Below, one piece after another: positions 13,520-24,014 of a stretch of DNA of 64,000 nucleotides (the first letter of the stretch is position 1; each line of letters starts with the position of its first letter). A program made the translations under genes and the position numbers. Origin of the DNA: Xenopus tropicalis (taxonomy: Eukaryota; Chordata; Amphibia; Anura; Pipidae); contig NC_030686.2 in the NCBI RefSeq assembly GCF_000004195.4, positions 45,333,961 through 45,397,960 on the forward strand. The letters run 5' to 3'. The notes under the pieces were generated by a model that saw only the letters and a list, made by a program, of their open reading frames with translations, was not told the origin of the DNA and searched no databases.

Positions 13520-13717
13520 CCAATCTATAGAAAGCACTTACGGCATAGATGTCCAAAAAGCAAATCCTTTATTTAAGCATACTATCTATGCGTTTCAATC
13601 CACATGGGATTGTCATCCTGATGATGATCCCATGTGGATTGAAACGCGTAGATAGTATGCTTAAATAAAGGATTTGCTTTTTGGACATCTATGCCGTGAG
13701 TGCTTTCTATAGATTGG
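13520..13717. mobile_element. fold-back element with 91-bp arms
   Basis: Left arm 13520..13610 and right arm 13627..13717 are inverted copies with only about two mismatches (for example CGCATAG against CGCGTAG), around a 16-bp centre. The flanks are TA-rich. It could form a near-perfect 91-bp hairpin. Confidence 0.9.
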
Positions 13718-14107
13718 ATGGATTTTGTGGTTTAGCACCCGGCCATGGCCCTTTGGACTGGTGAGTGCCGATTTTTGCAAAGTTTTGTATTTATATATAT
13801 ATATACACGCTCCCAATTTACTCAAGGGTATATACAGAGGTTAACATAATGGGTCCTTCAATCAAAAATAGAGTGCTATGCATGGTAGTGATTTAGGCCC
13901 CATTTTTCTACTACCCAAATTGTCTGTCTGCCCTGCAGTGTGAGATTGGAGTACCTGGTTGTGTTTTGTGCAAGACACATGGTTGGAACTGGGAGTGGGC
14001 AGGGTAGAAATGTGCCTAGGGTGCAGTTCTGGAGATCTACAGACAGACCAACCAACTGGGGGGAAGGTAAGAAACAGCTGTGTGTGGGGAGAGGGGGCAC
14101 TGGAAAC
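13718..14107. other. no gene seen
   Basis: About 390 bp including a TA run at about 13793-13806. No gene evidence. Confidence 0.45.
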
Positions 14108-14214
14108 TAAAGCCGGCTATACATGCACCTCGTTTTATACGATATTCGGTGTGTGTATGGCGGCTCGAAGAGGCGCACGAAAGATCGGAATTGCTACGTG
14201 TATGGTCACCTTTA
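14108..14214. mobile_element. short MITE, CGTGTATGG family
   Basis: Begins TAAAGCCGGCTATACATGCA and ends ACGTGTATGGTCACCTTTAA, a short version of the element at 14607 and 44623. Confidence 0.55.
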
Positions 14215-14606
14215 AAAGTTAGGGAGCCTGTCTTTTTGGGCACAGCCCCCTTACAGCACCTTACTTTGTGCTATAAATATTATAAGTGATGTTGGTGTAC
14301 CTCAAGTGATAGGGGTTAAGGACATATCCAACCTGTATCTAGACATTTAAGGAATACTGGGAATTGTAGTCAGGTATAGAAGGTAAACCCCGTTTTTAAC
14401 ATCAAGTAAATAGTATTTTCTAAATTATGGGGGCACTCCAGACCTTCTGACCCCTCTAATTCCTCTGGACCTTCCATTATAATTGATCGCAGGAAAGAGA
14501 GTTTGTTCCCTCCATTGATGTTCAGGGCTGAATCGTCAGATATGAAGGTAGAAACAGTAGGAATTCTACCTCCACCTGATGATTCAGCCCTAAACGCAGA
14601 TTTTTC

Positions 14607-14955
14607 TTAAGGTGGCCATACACGCACCGATATTATCGTACGAAACCTCGTTTCGTACGATAATCGGTGCGTGTATGGCATGTCGGCGAGTCGACCGATA
14701 TCGCAGGAAGCTGCCGATATCGGACGACTCGCCGATCGGACAAGTTTGAAAATTTTGATCGGGCGCCATAGAAGGCGCCTGATCAAAATTCTCCCTTCAG
14801 AGCTGAATCGGCAGAAGGAGGTAGAAATCCTATTGTTTCTACCTCCTTACCTGCCGATTCAGCCCTGAATGGTGTGTGGCGGATCTTACGATGTTTCGTG
14901 CGACCGATGGTCGTACGAAACATCGTCGGATCGCCACGTGTATGGCCACCTTTAG
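14607..14955. mobile_element. palindromic MITE, CGTGTATGG family
   Basis: Ends TTAAGGTGGCCATACACGCA and CGTGTATGGCCACCTTTAG. The inside is built of several hairpins: around TCGTACGAAAC at 14635-14660, GGCGCC at about 14765-14780, and a GAATCGGCAG/CTGCCGATTC pair at 14805-14860. Unrelated short ORFs are read through these palindromes on both strands. Confidence 0.75.
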
Positions 14956-14995
14956 TCAGACGATCGTTATCTGAAGCTTTTGTGATATCAGTCGT

Positions 14996-15075
14996 CTTGT
15001 CGATCCGATACACGCACCGAATATCATACCAAATGAGGTTTTGTACTATAATATCGGTGCGTGTATGGCCAGCTC
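14996..15075. mobile_element. partial MITE, CGTGTATGG family
   Basis: An 80-bp inverted repeat (GATACACGCACCGAATATC against ATATCGGTGCGTGTATGG) related to the adjacent element at 14607. Confidence 0.55.
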
Positions 15076-15711
15076 TATTCTTGTTGTCTATGTACTGAAC
15101 TGCCTTTATTTCATTTCCTATACATACAGGGATCCCGCGTATCTCAGGGTACACTGGCAGATTTTCCATTGTGCCCTTGAAAGGATCGCACCCTTCCTCC
15201 CAACTTGAACACCTCTCCCTGCCTGTAATCAGGCTCTGGGAAGGAGACCTGAAGGTGACACACGCGTGACACGGCTCTGCCAGCAAGGGATTAATTACCG
15301 GCCCCTAGGCTCCTTGTTGACACAGAGAAATAATCTCAAGAGGGGGAGTCAGGCCTTAGATGTGAGGATGTACCTGCCTGTGAGGCTGCACGGGAACGTG
15401 CGCAGCAGCTTATTACCAACAGCTGCCCTAGATCCTGCACAGTACAGATAAACCCACTATCTGATGGCAGATAAGGATCCCACTCGTCTCTATATATTGC
15501 TTCTGCATATCTCAGGCTTCTTCATTAACTGACATGTTTATTGTGTTCATCAAACAATGAATTATCTGCTTAAAGGAACAAAAATAGAAACTGAGATTGA
15601 AAAGAATCTACTCTGAAAGCATCTTAACTTTATGCTAATGTCTCTATTTATCAGCATTAAATAAAAAGGCATGGCTTGGCTTGAGTGCTTTTGTGTGCCC
15701 CCCACTCAACC
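15076..15711. other. no gene seen
   Basis: About 640 bp, apparently single copy. An acceptor-like CATACAG at 15124-15130 precedes a frame without family similarity, so I do not call an exon. Confidence 0.4.
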
Positions 15712-17677
15712 ATAGTCCCTTCCCAGAGGCTATTATCCCCCCACTGCTACTATAGGCACCATCTCTCCCTACTATACCTGCTATCCCACAGCCCCAGTCC
15801 CTTCCCAGAGGCTATTATCCCCCCCACTGCTACTATAGGCACCATCTCTCCCTACTATACCTGCTATCCCACAGCCCCAGTCCCTTCCCAGAGGCTATTA
15901 TCCCCCCACTGCTACTATAGGCACCATCTCTCCCTACTATACCTGCTATCCCACAGCCCCAGTCCCTTCCCAGAGGCTATTATCCCCCCACTGCTACTAT
16001 AGGCACCATCTCTCCCTACTATACCTGCTATCCCACAGCCCCAGTCCCTTCCCAGAGGCTATTATCCCCCACTGCTACTATAGGCACCATCTCTCCCTAC
16101 TATACCTGCTATCCCACAGCCCCAGTCCCTTCCCAGAGGCTATTATCCCCCCACTGCTACTATAGGCACCATCTCTCCCTACTATACCTGCTATCCCACA
16201 GCCCCAGTCCCTTCCCAGAGGCTATTATCCCCCCACTGCTGCTATAGGCACCATCTCTCCCTACTATACCTGCTATCCCACAGCCCCAGTCCCTTCCCAG
16301 AGGCTATTATCCCCCCACTGCTGCTATAGGCACCATCTCTCCCTACTATACCTGCTATCCCACAGCCCCAGTCCCTTCCCAGAGGCTATTATCCCCCCAC
16401 TGCTACTATAGGCACCATCTCTCCCTACTATACCTGCTATCCCACAGCCCCAGTCCCTTCCCAGAGGCTATTATCCCCCCACTGCTACTATAGGCACCAT
16501 CTCTCCCTACTATACCTGCTATCCCACAGCCCCAGTCCCTTCCCAGAGGCTATTATCCCCCACTGCTACTATAGGCACCATCTCTCCCTACTATACCTGC
16601 TATCCCACAGCCCCAGTCCCTTCCCAGAGGCTATTATCCCCCCACTGCTACTATAGGCACCATCTCTCCCTACTATACCTGCTTTCCCCCAGCCTCAGTC
16701 CCTTCCCAGAGGCTATTATCCCACTGCTACTATAGGCACCATCTCTCCCTACTATACCTGCTATCCCACAGCCCCAGTCCCTTCCCAGAGGCTATTATCC
16801 CCCCCACTGCTACTATAGGCACCATCTCTCCCTACTATACCTGCTATCCCCCAGCCACAGTCCCTTCCCAGAGGCTATTATCCCACTGCTACTATAGGCA
16901 CCATCTCTCCCTACTATACCTGCTATCCCACAGCCCCAGTCCCTTCCCAGAGGCTATTACCCCCCCCCCACTGCTACTATAGGCACCATCTCTCCCTACT
17001 ATACCTGCTATCCCCCAGCCTCAGTCCCTTCCCAGAGGCTATTATCCCACTGCTACTATAGGCACCATCTCTCCCTACTATACCTGCTATCCCACAGCCC
17101 CAGTCCCTTCCCAGAGGCTATTATCCCCCACTGCTACTATAGGCACCATCTCTCCCTACTATACCTGCTATCCCACAGCCCCAGTCCCTTCCCAGAGGCT
17201 ATTATCCCCCCACTGCTACTATAGGCACCATCTCTCCCTACTATACCTGCTATCCCACAGCCCCAGTCCCTTCCCAGAGGCTATTATCCCCCCACTGCTA
17301 CTATAGGCACCATCTCTCCCTACTATACCTGCTATCCCACAGCCCCAGTCCCTTCCCAGAGGCTATTATCCCCCCACTGCTACTATAGGCACCATCTCTC
17401 CCTACTATACCTGCTATCCCACAGCCCCAGTCCCTTCCCAGAGGCTATTATCCCCCCCACTGCTACTATAGGCACCATCTCTCCCTACTATACCTGCTAT
17501 CCCACAGCCCCAGTCCCTTCCCAGAGGCTATTATCCCCCCACTGCTACTATAGGCACCATCTCTCCCTACTATACCTGCTATCCCACAGCCCCAGTCCCT
17601 TCCCAGAGGCTATTATCCCCCCACTGCTACTATAGGCACCATCTCTCCCTACTATACCTGCTATCCCACTGCCACAG
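15712..17677. repeat. 82-bp tandem array, ~24 copies
   Basis: Unit of 79-83 bp (AGTCCCTTCCCAGAGGCTAT and on), varying mainly in a C run of 3-9. Variant units with CCCCCAGCC recur at about 16685, 16850 and 17010, spaced about two units apart, suggesting local multi-unit duplication. Confidence 0.97.
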
Positions 17678-18480
17678 TATAGTAGGAAGAGTGGATCCGC
17701 AGAGAGAAGTGCACAGTACCCCATGTGTGACCACGGCCTTATGCTTACTGGTACTTACAAAGTTGTCAGTTGTTGTGAAGGTGGTATCTATTAGAGCCTA
17801 TCTGACTTTGAAACTGTTCAGGTGCTGAAGGTGTCATTGCAGCAAGCATATGTAATACACAAATGCAAAACTAGTGTTTTGTTTTGTTTTTTTTTTACAA
17901 ATACATACGAGAAAAACACTGATGTTAAAAATTATTCCCACAGCCCATTGACTTTAAAAGACTGCAGTATATTTTGTTTTTGTATTTAACTTTTAAAAGT
18001 GTTTTCTGTTATTTTGCTAATTTTTGTCATTAACAAAAATGATTAGTGGATGTAAGACTGAAGATCAGCATTAACAGCATTTCACTTTCTTAAATCCCAA
18101 ATCTTTTTTGTGGGTAGCACAAGTGACATGTTTTCCTTTCGGTGGAAAATCCAAAGCACGTGTACTTGCTTGAATTTGTGCTCTCAATTAAGAAATGCAC
18201 GTCAGTCATTTTTTTGTAAATGCAAAAGCCTTTAATCTCTAGAAAAAGCCGTCTGGTACTTATCATCTGGATGGGAGACTTGCACCCTTGTCCCATACTG
18301 TGTGGCTGGGGTCGATCTCACAGCTTATTAGCATCCCAGAGAGGAGGAGTTCTTCCATTGCATCAAAGTGAGCAGGTGTCTGGCCAAACGCAATTCCATC
18401 CCCAGCACTCATTAGGGTGTCTGGCCACAGAGACAGACTAGTAACAAAAGAATATAGTTTGATTACCAACAAAAGGAAAA
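17678..18480. other. no gene seen
   Basis: About 800 bp, AT-rich. A stretch at 18250-18285 (CATCTGGATGGGAGACTT) faintly resembles the 3' part of 5S rRNA, but the rest of a 5S gene is absent. Confidence 0.4.
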
Positions 18481-18960
18481 TACATACATTTTTTTAGACC
18501 CTCTCCTACTCTTAATTCAGTCTCTCATTCAAACCACTGCCTGGTTGCTATGACAAACAAGAACCTAGCACCTGCAGAGCTGCTAACCAAAAAGCCTAAT
18601 AACTAAAAATAAATATGTTATAGAATATCCTATTCCTAGCAACTTTGCAATTGGTCTTCATTATTTATTTGTTATAGTTTTTGAATTATTTGCTTTGCTC
18701 TTCCTGCTTTCAGATAGGGGTCCTTGACCCCAGCAGCTAAAAATACTGCTCTGTGAGCTTAAAATTGTATTAATATTGTTACTTTTTATTACTTATCTTT
18801 CTTTTTCAGACCCCCTTCTTTTCAAATTCCAGTCTCCATTCAAACTGCTGCCTGGTTGCTAAGGTAAACAAGACTCTAGCAACCAGATAGATGCTGAAAT
18901 TCCTAACTGGAGAGCTGCTGAACAAAAAGCTCAATAACTAAAAAAACACAAATAAAAAAT
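18481..18960. repeat. two diverged copies of a dispersed repeat
   Basis: CTGCCTGGTTGCTA followed by an ACAAGA...CTAGCA motif occurs at about 18538 and again at about 18850, each with similar flanks. A related element lies at 54058. Divergence suggests old copies. Confidence 0.6.
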
Positions 18961-19004
18961 GAAAACCAATTGCTATCATTGGCTAGATTATAGTAAAATG
19001 TAAT

Positions 19005-19206
19005 TTAAGGGTGAAGACACACAGAACTATTAGTAGCAGCTACTTGTCACAGCTACAAAAACAGACAATGCTGATCATTTAATGTAATTGCCTCTATGTG
19101 TGTTTTGGCAGAGGCAATTATCAGTAAATTATCAGAATTGTCTATTTTAGTAGCTGTGACAAGTAGCTGCTACTAGTAGCTCCGTGTGTCTTCACAGCCC
19201 CTTTAA
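19005..19206. mobile_element. palindromic TTAA MITE
   Basis: Ends TTAAGGGTGAAGACACAC and GTGTGTCTTCACAGCCCC then TTTAA; nested inverted arms share TAGTAGCAGCTACTTGTCAC. TTAA stands at both edges. Confidence 0.75.
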
Positions 19207-19984
19207 AGGTGAACTACCCTTTTAACGCTCAAGTATTAGTTTTATCACTATACTGTAACCCTATTTGCTATAATTTTGGCTTGTTTATCCCTTGTTTGAC
19301 AAAGAAAGTTGCTTAAACTCCTGTGTTTATGTATTGGTGCCAGACTTCTTGGCCCTTTACTTTTGTATGTATATGTGCTAAGCCACAGTGCACAGCATAT
19401 CTGTGTGTGAATGGAAGTGAAGCTGTGCATACCTGCACACAGGGGTAGAGAACTCTGTAGTGAAAGCAATTTGTAGTGATAACAATTTGTAGGAGCCCCA
19501 GGTCCTGGCGGAAATATTTATCCGCACAGCCCTGTTCTATATGCAGTGAAGATTGATGCTTTATTTGTAATCTCCTGTAGCACGCAGCCCCCCGCTGCTC
19601 CCCATCTAGCAATCTCCCATCATGCTCTGCCTCCAGAGCTCAGCCTCGGCGTGACTGGACTGCAGAGTCTACTTGGCCAGCTCCTACCTCCTCCTGGATT
19701 TCTCTTTCACAGGCGGAATGGGGGTGGGTGAGGAAACCTGCACCCTCTTTGACTCCTTATGGCACCCTTTAATCTGCACAAATGCTATCAGTTTAAAAGT
19801 GCTTGTGTTTACACATGTTTGATAGCCTCGACTGCTTATGTAAAAGAAGACTGGGAAATCACACAATCTGTTCCCCTCTGTTTGCAAATCCTCCTCTGTT
19901 TAACCCATGTGCACCTAAATATAATTAGGCAATGAAACCTTACTATTGCTCCAAATAGCCCTCCCTGCATTTCTGCTTGTTCCA
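19207..19984. other. no gene seen
   Basis: About 780 bp with no supported exon. Confidence 0.4.
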
Positions 19985-20230
19985 TATAACTCTTTTTTTA
20001 TTACTCCTTGTATTGCTCCATTTAACTCTTATTGCTCCCTACAACTCCATATATCCCTCCCTATAACTCCTCCTATTGCTCCATATAACCCTCCATATAA
20101 CTCCTCCTATTGCTCCATATAACCCTCCCTATAACTCCTCCTATTGCTCCATATACCCCTCCCTATATCTCCTCCTATTGCTCCACATGACTCTGCCCAT
20201 AACTCCTCCTATTGCTCCACATAACCCCAT
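19985..20230. repeat. imperfect ~30-bp repeats downstream of prcd
   Basis: Repeats built on ATAACTCCTCCTATTGCTCC, about seven irregular copies. They lie just beyond the candidate prcd poly(A) signal. Confidence 0.8.
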
Positions 20231-20265
20231 GTGATTGGTCTCTTCATGCTTCAAAAAATTCTCTT

Positions 20266-20271
20266 TTTATT
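20266..20271 (-). promoter_or_regulatory. candidate prcd poly(A) signal
   Basis: AATAAA on the minus strand (TTTATT on plus), about 140 bp past the prcd stop codon. It is the nearest canonical hexamer I found. Assignment is by position only. Confidence 0.45.
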
Positions 20272-20406
20272 GCTTGTTACGGCTCAATATAACTAATTAT
20301 AACTTCTGTCACTGTTAGTAAGCTCTGATTGTAAGCCACGTGTAATTTTACCTTGTCTTTGTTCTGTCACATTCTTATAAAGGGTGCTGCTGGACAAGTC
20401 TCCAAA

Positions 20407-20422
20407 TCAACTACTTTTGGAC
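20407..20422 (-). CDS. prcd: prcd coding exon 3 (last 5 codons and stop)
   Basis: Acceptor TTTCTGTTTTGCAG|GTCC on the minus strand. The exon contributes 16 coding nt: one base completing Arg48, then Ser-Lys-Ser-Ser and TGA at 20409..20407. The 3' UTR should continue toward lower coordinates. The coding part is too short for any ORF scan; it is supported by the strong acceptor, matching phase and a final length near that of mammalian PRCD. Confidence 0.72.
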
Positions 20423-20950
20423 CTGCAAAACAGAAAATGTGCATAAGGGCATAAACATAAATTAATGTCCCCAGTATTCTATTACAATCTAGAATTATGT
20501 GCTCTCAGATTAAGCATCTCTCATCTGCATCACACAGTAGGAGAACATTTGCTCATTAATATACTCACCTTTCTGGTGATGCCGACACTGTCTGCTGTCC
20601 ATCATGGGTTGGGCTATCTTCAAACCCATCAGGTAATCTAAAAGGAGGAGGTACAATGACATTGACCAGGAGTACAGACAGGCAAGGTTATACAGGCACA
20701 TTGGTGGGTGCAATTAAACAGTGTATATTTTCATGCCTGCCATTCTAACTGGGGCAGATAAACTTACAATGTTATGGGGGAAATGCAGAGAAATTAACAA
20801 GATTATGAGCCAAAGAATGAAGGCAGGAAGATAGGTGCCAAGTTGCTCTTGGGTACCAAATTGCTGCAATACTTACGGTTGCACCTTGTTGAAAAAATGG
20901 CGTCGTAGTAGCATGGCGAGGGTACTGATCACCATAATCGTGGTACACAT
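20407..20950 (-). CDS. prcd: prcd: photoreceptor disc component PRCD (three coding exons)
   Basis: Joining 20950..20877, 20637..20569 and 20422..20407 on the minus strand gives 159 nt: 52 codons and a TGA. The protein starts MCTTIMVISTLAMLLRRHFF, which I recognise as PRCD (mammalian form 54 residues, starting MCTT and containing STLAML). Cys2, the residue palmitoylated in mammals and mutated in canine and human rod-cone degeneration, is present, followed by a hydrophobic stretch (about residues 3-15) and a basic patch (RRH, 16-18). The remaining residues are polar and acidic, as in the family. PRCD is a small membrane-associated protein of photoreceptor outer-segment discs that binds rhodopsin. 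All four splice sites fit consensus and the phases agree. The gene is divergent from cygb, as in mammals. The identification rests on remembered family similarity; the C-terminal half is less conserved. Confidence 0.86.
20569..20637 (-). CDS. prcd: prcd coding exon 2
   Basis: A 69-nt exon, acceptor TCCTTTTAG|ATTACC and donor GAAAG|GTGAGT on the minus strand. It completes Pro25, encodes residues 26-47 (LPDGFEDS then THDGQQTVSASPE) and supplies two bases of Arg48. The frame forced by exon 1 is open through the exon. Confidence 0.82.
20877..20950 (-). CDS. prcd: prcd coding exon 1
   Basis: Encodes residues 1-24 plus two bases of Pro25. The start is the ATG at 20950..20948, chosen because it gives the family N-terminus MCTT. 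The donor reads CAACC|GTAAGT on the minus strand (GT at 20876..20875). This exon contains Cys2, the hydrophobic segment and the basic patch. Confidence 0.88.
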
Positions 20951-20964
20951 TCTGTCACTCGCAT

Positions 20965-21445
20965 TCCCAGCATGGCACGGTTGGATGCTGGGGGAAGAGA
21001 GTCACAGCATATTTCCTGGGAGAAAGAAAGCGAGACCCCCTAAGCAAAGTCTTATCACCCAGTGCGGCAGTGCTGCCGGGCCGAGTGACCTGCAGCCTCC
21101 TGTGCCTGTCAACCTCAGTCTCGGGGTTTTTAGAAAGGATTAAGGATCAGTGAAGATTAGAGGAAAGGCTGAGTTACATAGTTACAGTGACCTCGAAGGT
21201 GGTGTGATACATATTTATGTAGGACACACCCAAAATACGCTACTTGAGGAATTCTCTCTACTTGGCACATTCCAAAAATGAGATGAAACCACCAATAAAG
21301 TGAAGGGTGGTCTGTTTCTCATGTCATCCCCAAGAGAGGATATAAGACAATTAGAGAGATTCACAGACAAAACAAGAATCAGCATTGGAGCCAGGCTAAA
21401 TCTGCCCTAGAACAGATGTCTGCCCTTCTTACATGGTCTCTTGTA
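20965..21445. other. upstream flank of prcd
   Basis: Presumed prcd promoter and 5' UTR. It includes the TAATCC core noted at 21137 and otherwise has no recognised repeat. Confidence 0.35.
21137..21142 (-). promoter_or_regulatory. CRX/OTX-type core motif upstream of prcd
   Basis: TAATCC on the minus strand, about 190 bp upstream of the prcd ATG. Photoreceptor genes are commonly activated by CRX through TAATCC cores. A 6-bp match is weak on its own and the transcription start is unknown. Confidence 0.25.
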
Positions 21446-21769
21446 CAGGTATGGGATCCCTTATTCGGAAACCCGATATCCAGAAAGCTCCGAATTACGA
21501 AAAGCCTGTCTCCCATAGACTCCATTTTAATCAAATAATTCAGATTTTTAAAATGGATTTCCTTTTTTCTCTGTAAAAATAAAACAGTACTTTGAATTTG
21601 ATCCCAACTAAGATATAATTAATCCTTACTGAATGTAAAATAACCCTATTGGGTTTAATTAATGTTTTATTGATTTCTTAGAAGACTTAAGGTATGAAGA
21701 TCCAAATTACAGAAAGACATTTGGAATACCCTTGGTTCCGAGCATTCTGGATAACAGGTCCTATACCTG
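21446..21769 (+). mobile_element. mariner-type MITE, unexpanded copy
   Basis: Ends CAGGTATGGGATCCC and CCTATACCTG, flanked by TA on both sides (21444..21445, 21770..21771). It holds a single copy of the GATCCCAACTAAGATATAAT segment that is tandemly expanded in the relatives at 25056, 41024 and 62589. Confidence 0.8.
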
Positions 21770-21816
21770 TATTTTGTTATGGTCAATCTTTTTTTATGGC
21801 ACAACATCTCTGTATA

Positions 21817-22281
21817 CAGCGTCGGACTGAAAACTCCCAGTCGGCCCAGGTTTTATTGGGCTATCATGCTTCTAAATTTGCCCTATTTCATAGAAGGAAG
21901 AATAGATTACAGCAGTGATCCCCAACCAGTGGCTCGGGGGCAACATGTTGCTCCCCAACCCCTTAGATGTTGCTCCCAGTGGCCTCAAAGCATAAAAACC
22001 ATATGTACTGCCAAACAGAGCCTCTGGCAGTCTGCTAGTACACACTGGGCTACTAATTAACCAATCTGAGCCCTTACTGGTGACCTACTAGAGAAGTTTT
22101 TGTGCTTATGTTGCTCCCCAGCTTTTGTTTCATTGAAATGTTGGGTAAAAAATGTTGGGGATCCCTGGATTACAGTATGTAAACAAATGAGAATAAAGAG
22201 AGTGAGTAGAAGAAGAAAATAGTTTGGAGAGTGGGTCTGTAAGGGATTCTGGCGGACCCCTGACATCCCAATCTGACACTA
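21817..22281 (+). mobile_element. hAT-type MITE (CAGTGTCGGAC family), interrupted
   Basis: Left end CAGCGTCGGACTG at 21817 and right end CAATCTGACACTA at 22281, flanked by TCTGTATA and TCTGTGTA (7 of 8 match). It is split by another MITE at 21913..22167. An intact relative is at 58280. Confidence 0.7.
21913..22167 (+). mobile_element. hAT-type MITE (CAGTGATCCCC family)
   Basis: Ends CAGTGATCCCCAACC and GTTGGGGATCCCTG, with a perfect 8-bp duplication GATTACAG at 21905..21912 and 22168..22175. Relatives lie at 26325, 35766 and 52484. Confidence 0.9.
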
Positions 22282-22357
22282 TCTGTGTACCTTCTGTAGG
22301 AATTCAGTGTCACACTTACAGGAATAAAGCTCTGAGTTTAAAACTGTTCTATTCCTC

Positions 22358-23035
22358 AGGTCCAGGCCCAGACTGGCAATCTGTGGGTTCAGGCAAATGC
22401 CAGAGGGGCTGCTGTAAGGTGCCATAGTCACTATTTATTGGGCTGGGGGGGTATTTTTGTGCCTCTGGGTACTGGGAATGCCAGGGCCCAGGCCCAGACT
22501 GGCAATCTGTGGGTTCAGGCAAATGCCAGAGGGGCTGTTGTAAGGTGCCATAGTCACTATTTATTGGGCTGGGGGGGGGCGCTGTTTGGGCCTCTGGGTA
22601 CTTGGAATGCCAGGACCCAGGCCCAGACTGGCAATCTGTGGGTTCAGGCAAATGCCAGAGGGGCTGCTGTAAGGTGCCATAGTCACTATTTATTGGGCTG
22701 GGGGGGGGGGCGCTGTTTGGGCCTCTGTGTACTTGGAATGCCAGGACCCAGGCCCAGACTGGCAATCTGTGGGTTCAGGCAAATGCCAGAGGGGCTGCTG
22801 TAAGGTGCCATAGTCACTATTTATTGGGCTGGGGGGGCTGTTTGGGCCTCTGTGTACTTGGAATGCCAGGACCCAGGCCCAGACTGGCAATCTGTGGGTT
22901 CAGGCAAATGCAAGATGGGCTGCTGTAAGATGCCATAGACAGTCACTATTTATTGGGCTGGGGGGCTGTTTGGGCCTCTGTGTACTTGAAATGCCAGGGC
23001 TTCCTTAGAATCCCAGTCCAGGCCTTCCCTGGTCA
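22358..23035 (+). repeat. ~126-bp G-run array, ~5.5 copies
   Basis: Units CCCAGACTGGCAATCTGTGG and on, each with a run of 6-12 G. The array ends with a diverged unit (GTACTTGAAATGCCAGGGC) like the tail of the single copy at 8446. The unit lacks stops in several frames, so long spurious ORFs arise on both strands. Confidence 0.95.
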
Positions 23036-23849
23036 GTGTAGCACACACAGGAGTAAGATCTGTTGTAGCAAACACACAAGCGCAGGGTCCCTTCTCCTGC
23101 CACATAGAAGTGTTGTCTCCTCCATGCAAGGGACACATATACTATGCAAGGAATCGAATGAATTATAAATAATATTAATGTAGAAATATGGGCGGAAGGA
23201 GGTGTAGTAGAGCATGACTAACTGAGCGGCACAAGTTGTGATATTTGCAGCCAGTGCAGAATGGTATGAGAACAAGTGAAACGGACAGGAAAGGAATTTC
23301 TTAGTTAGATGAAATATCTGCATAACAAGAAGAAGGCGAGAAGCAAACACTAAGCGGCAGGAGCAACTGACAGACAGATGAATAGGAGTCCATGCACCAG
23401 TACTAACGGAAAGGTAACATGCCATGCACATTCAATCACATGAAAGCACAAATACACCAAGAAGCAAACAGACTCTTAAATCGTTTCAGTGGCAAATGAA
23501 AGAAACAATCCAGGCATGAGAAATTTGTCGCTTTGACAATGTTGGTAAACTGCAACTCTAAGCTTCCTGCTGATAGCTAAATGCTGAACAAAAAAAGCCA
23601 GGGCTTTCCTATCGTCAGCTATACATGGTGCTGACCCCCTGACGTCCCCCCTTTTTTTTGCTCCATAACTAATACACCCATGTAAAATGACTTAGCCTTA
23701 AAAAAGGTCCCACATCTCTGGGAACACCTGGCCAAAAGGCACAAAATCTTCCTGAAGTCATCGGGCTCCCCTTTGCCGGAGCTAGGGCGAGCCCATTTAT
23801 CCCTGACGTCCCCAGCCAATAGGCCTGCGGGAAGCAGGGGTCTTCAGAC
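23036..23849. other. no gene seen
   Basis: About 800 bp, apparently single copy. No family-like coding sequence. Confidence 0.45.
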
Positions 23850-24006
23850 TAGGGATGCATCAAATCCACTTTTTTGGGTTCAGCCAAACCCCCGAACCCT
23901 GCCGAATCCTAAATGGAATCCAAATCCTAATTAACCAAATCCTTAAAAAAAAAAGGCTGTTTTCGGCCCGAATCCTGAACTGAATCCGGGATTTGGTGCA
24001 TCCCTA
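23850..24006. mobile_element. hAT-type MITE (TAGGGATGCA family)
   Basis: Ends TAGGGATGCATCAAATCC and GGATTTGGTGCATCCCTA, with a perfect 8-bp duplication CTTCAGAC at 23842..23849 and 24007..24014. Confidence 0.92.
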
Positions 24007-24014
24007 CTTCAGAC

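Noticed and set aside
14783..15286. 167-codon minus-strand ORF
   Set aside because: Runs through palindromic MITEs at 14607 and 14996 and has no family-like sequence.
18240..18290. 5S rRNA-like fragment
   Set aside because: Only about 20 bp resemble 5S; the remaining promoter and stem sequences are absent.
20510..20713. 67-codon minus-strand ORF overlapping prcd exon 2
   Set aside because: A different frame from the one set by exon 1 and it crosses both splice sites; the exon 2 frame joining exon 1 gives the PRCD-like product.
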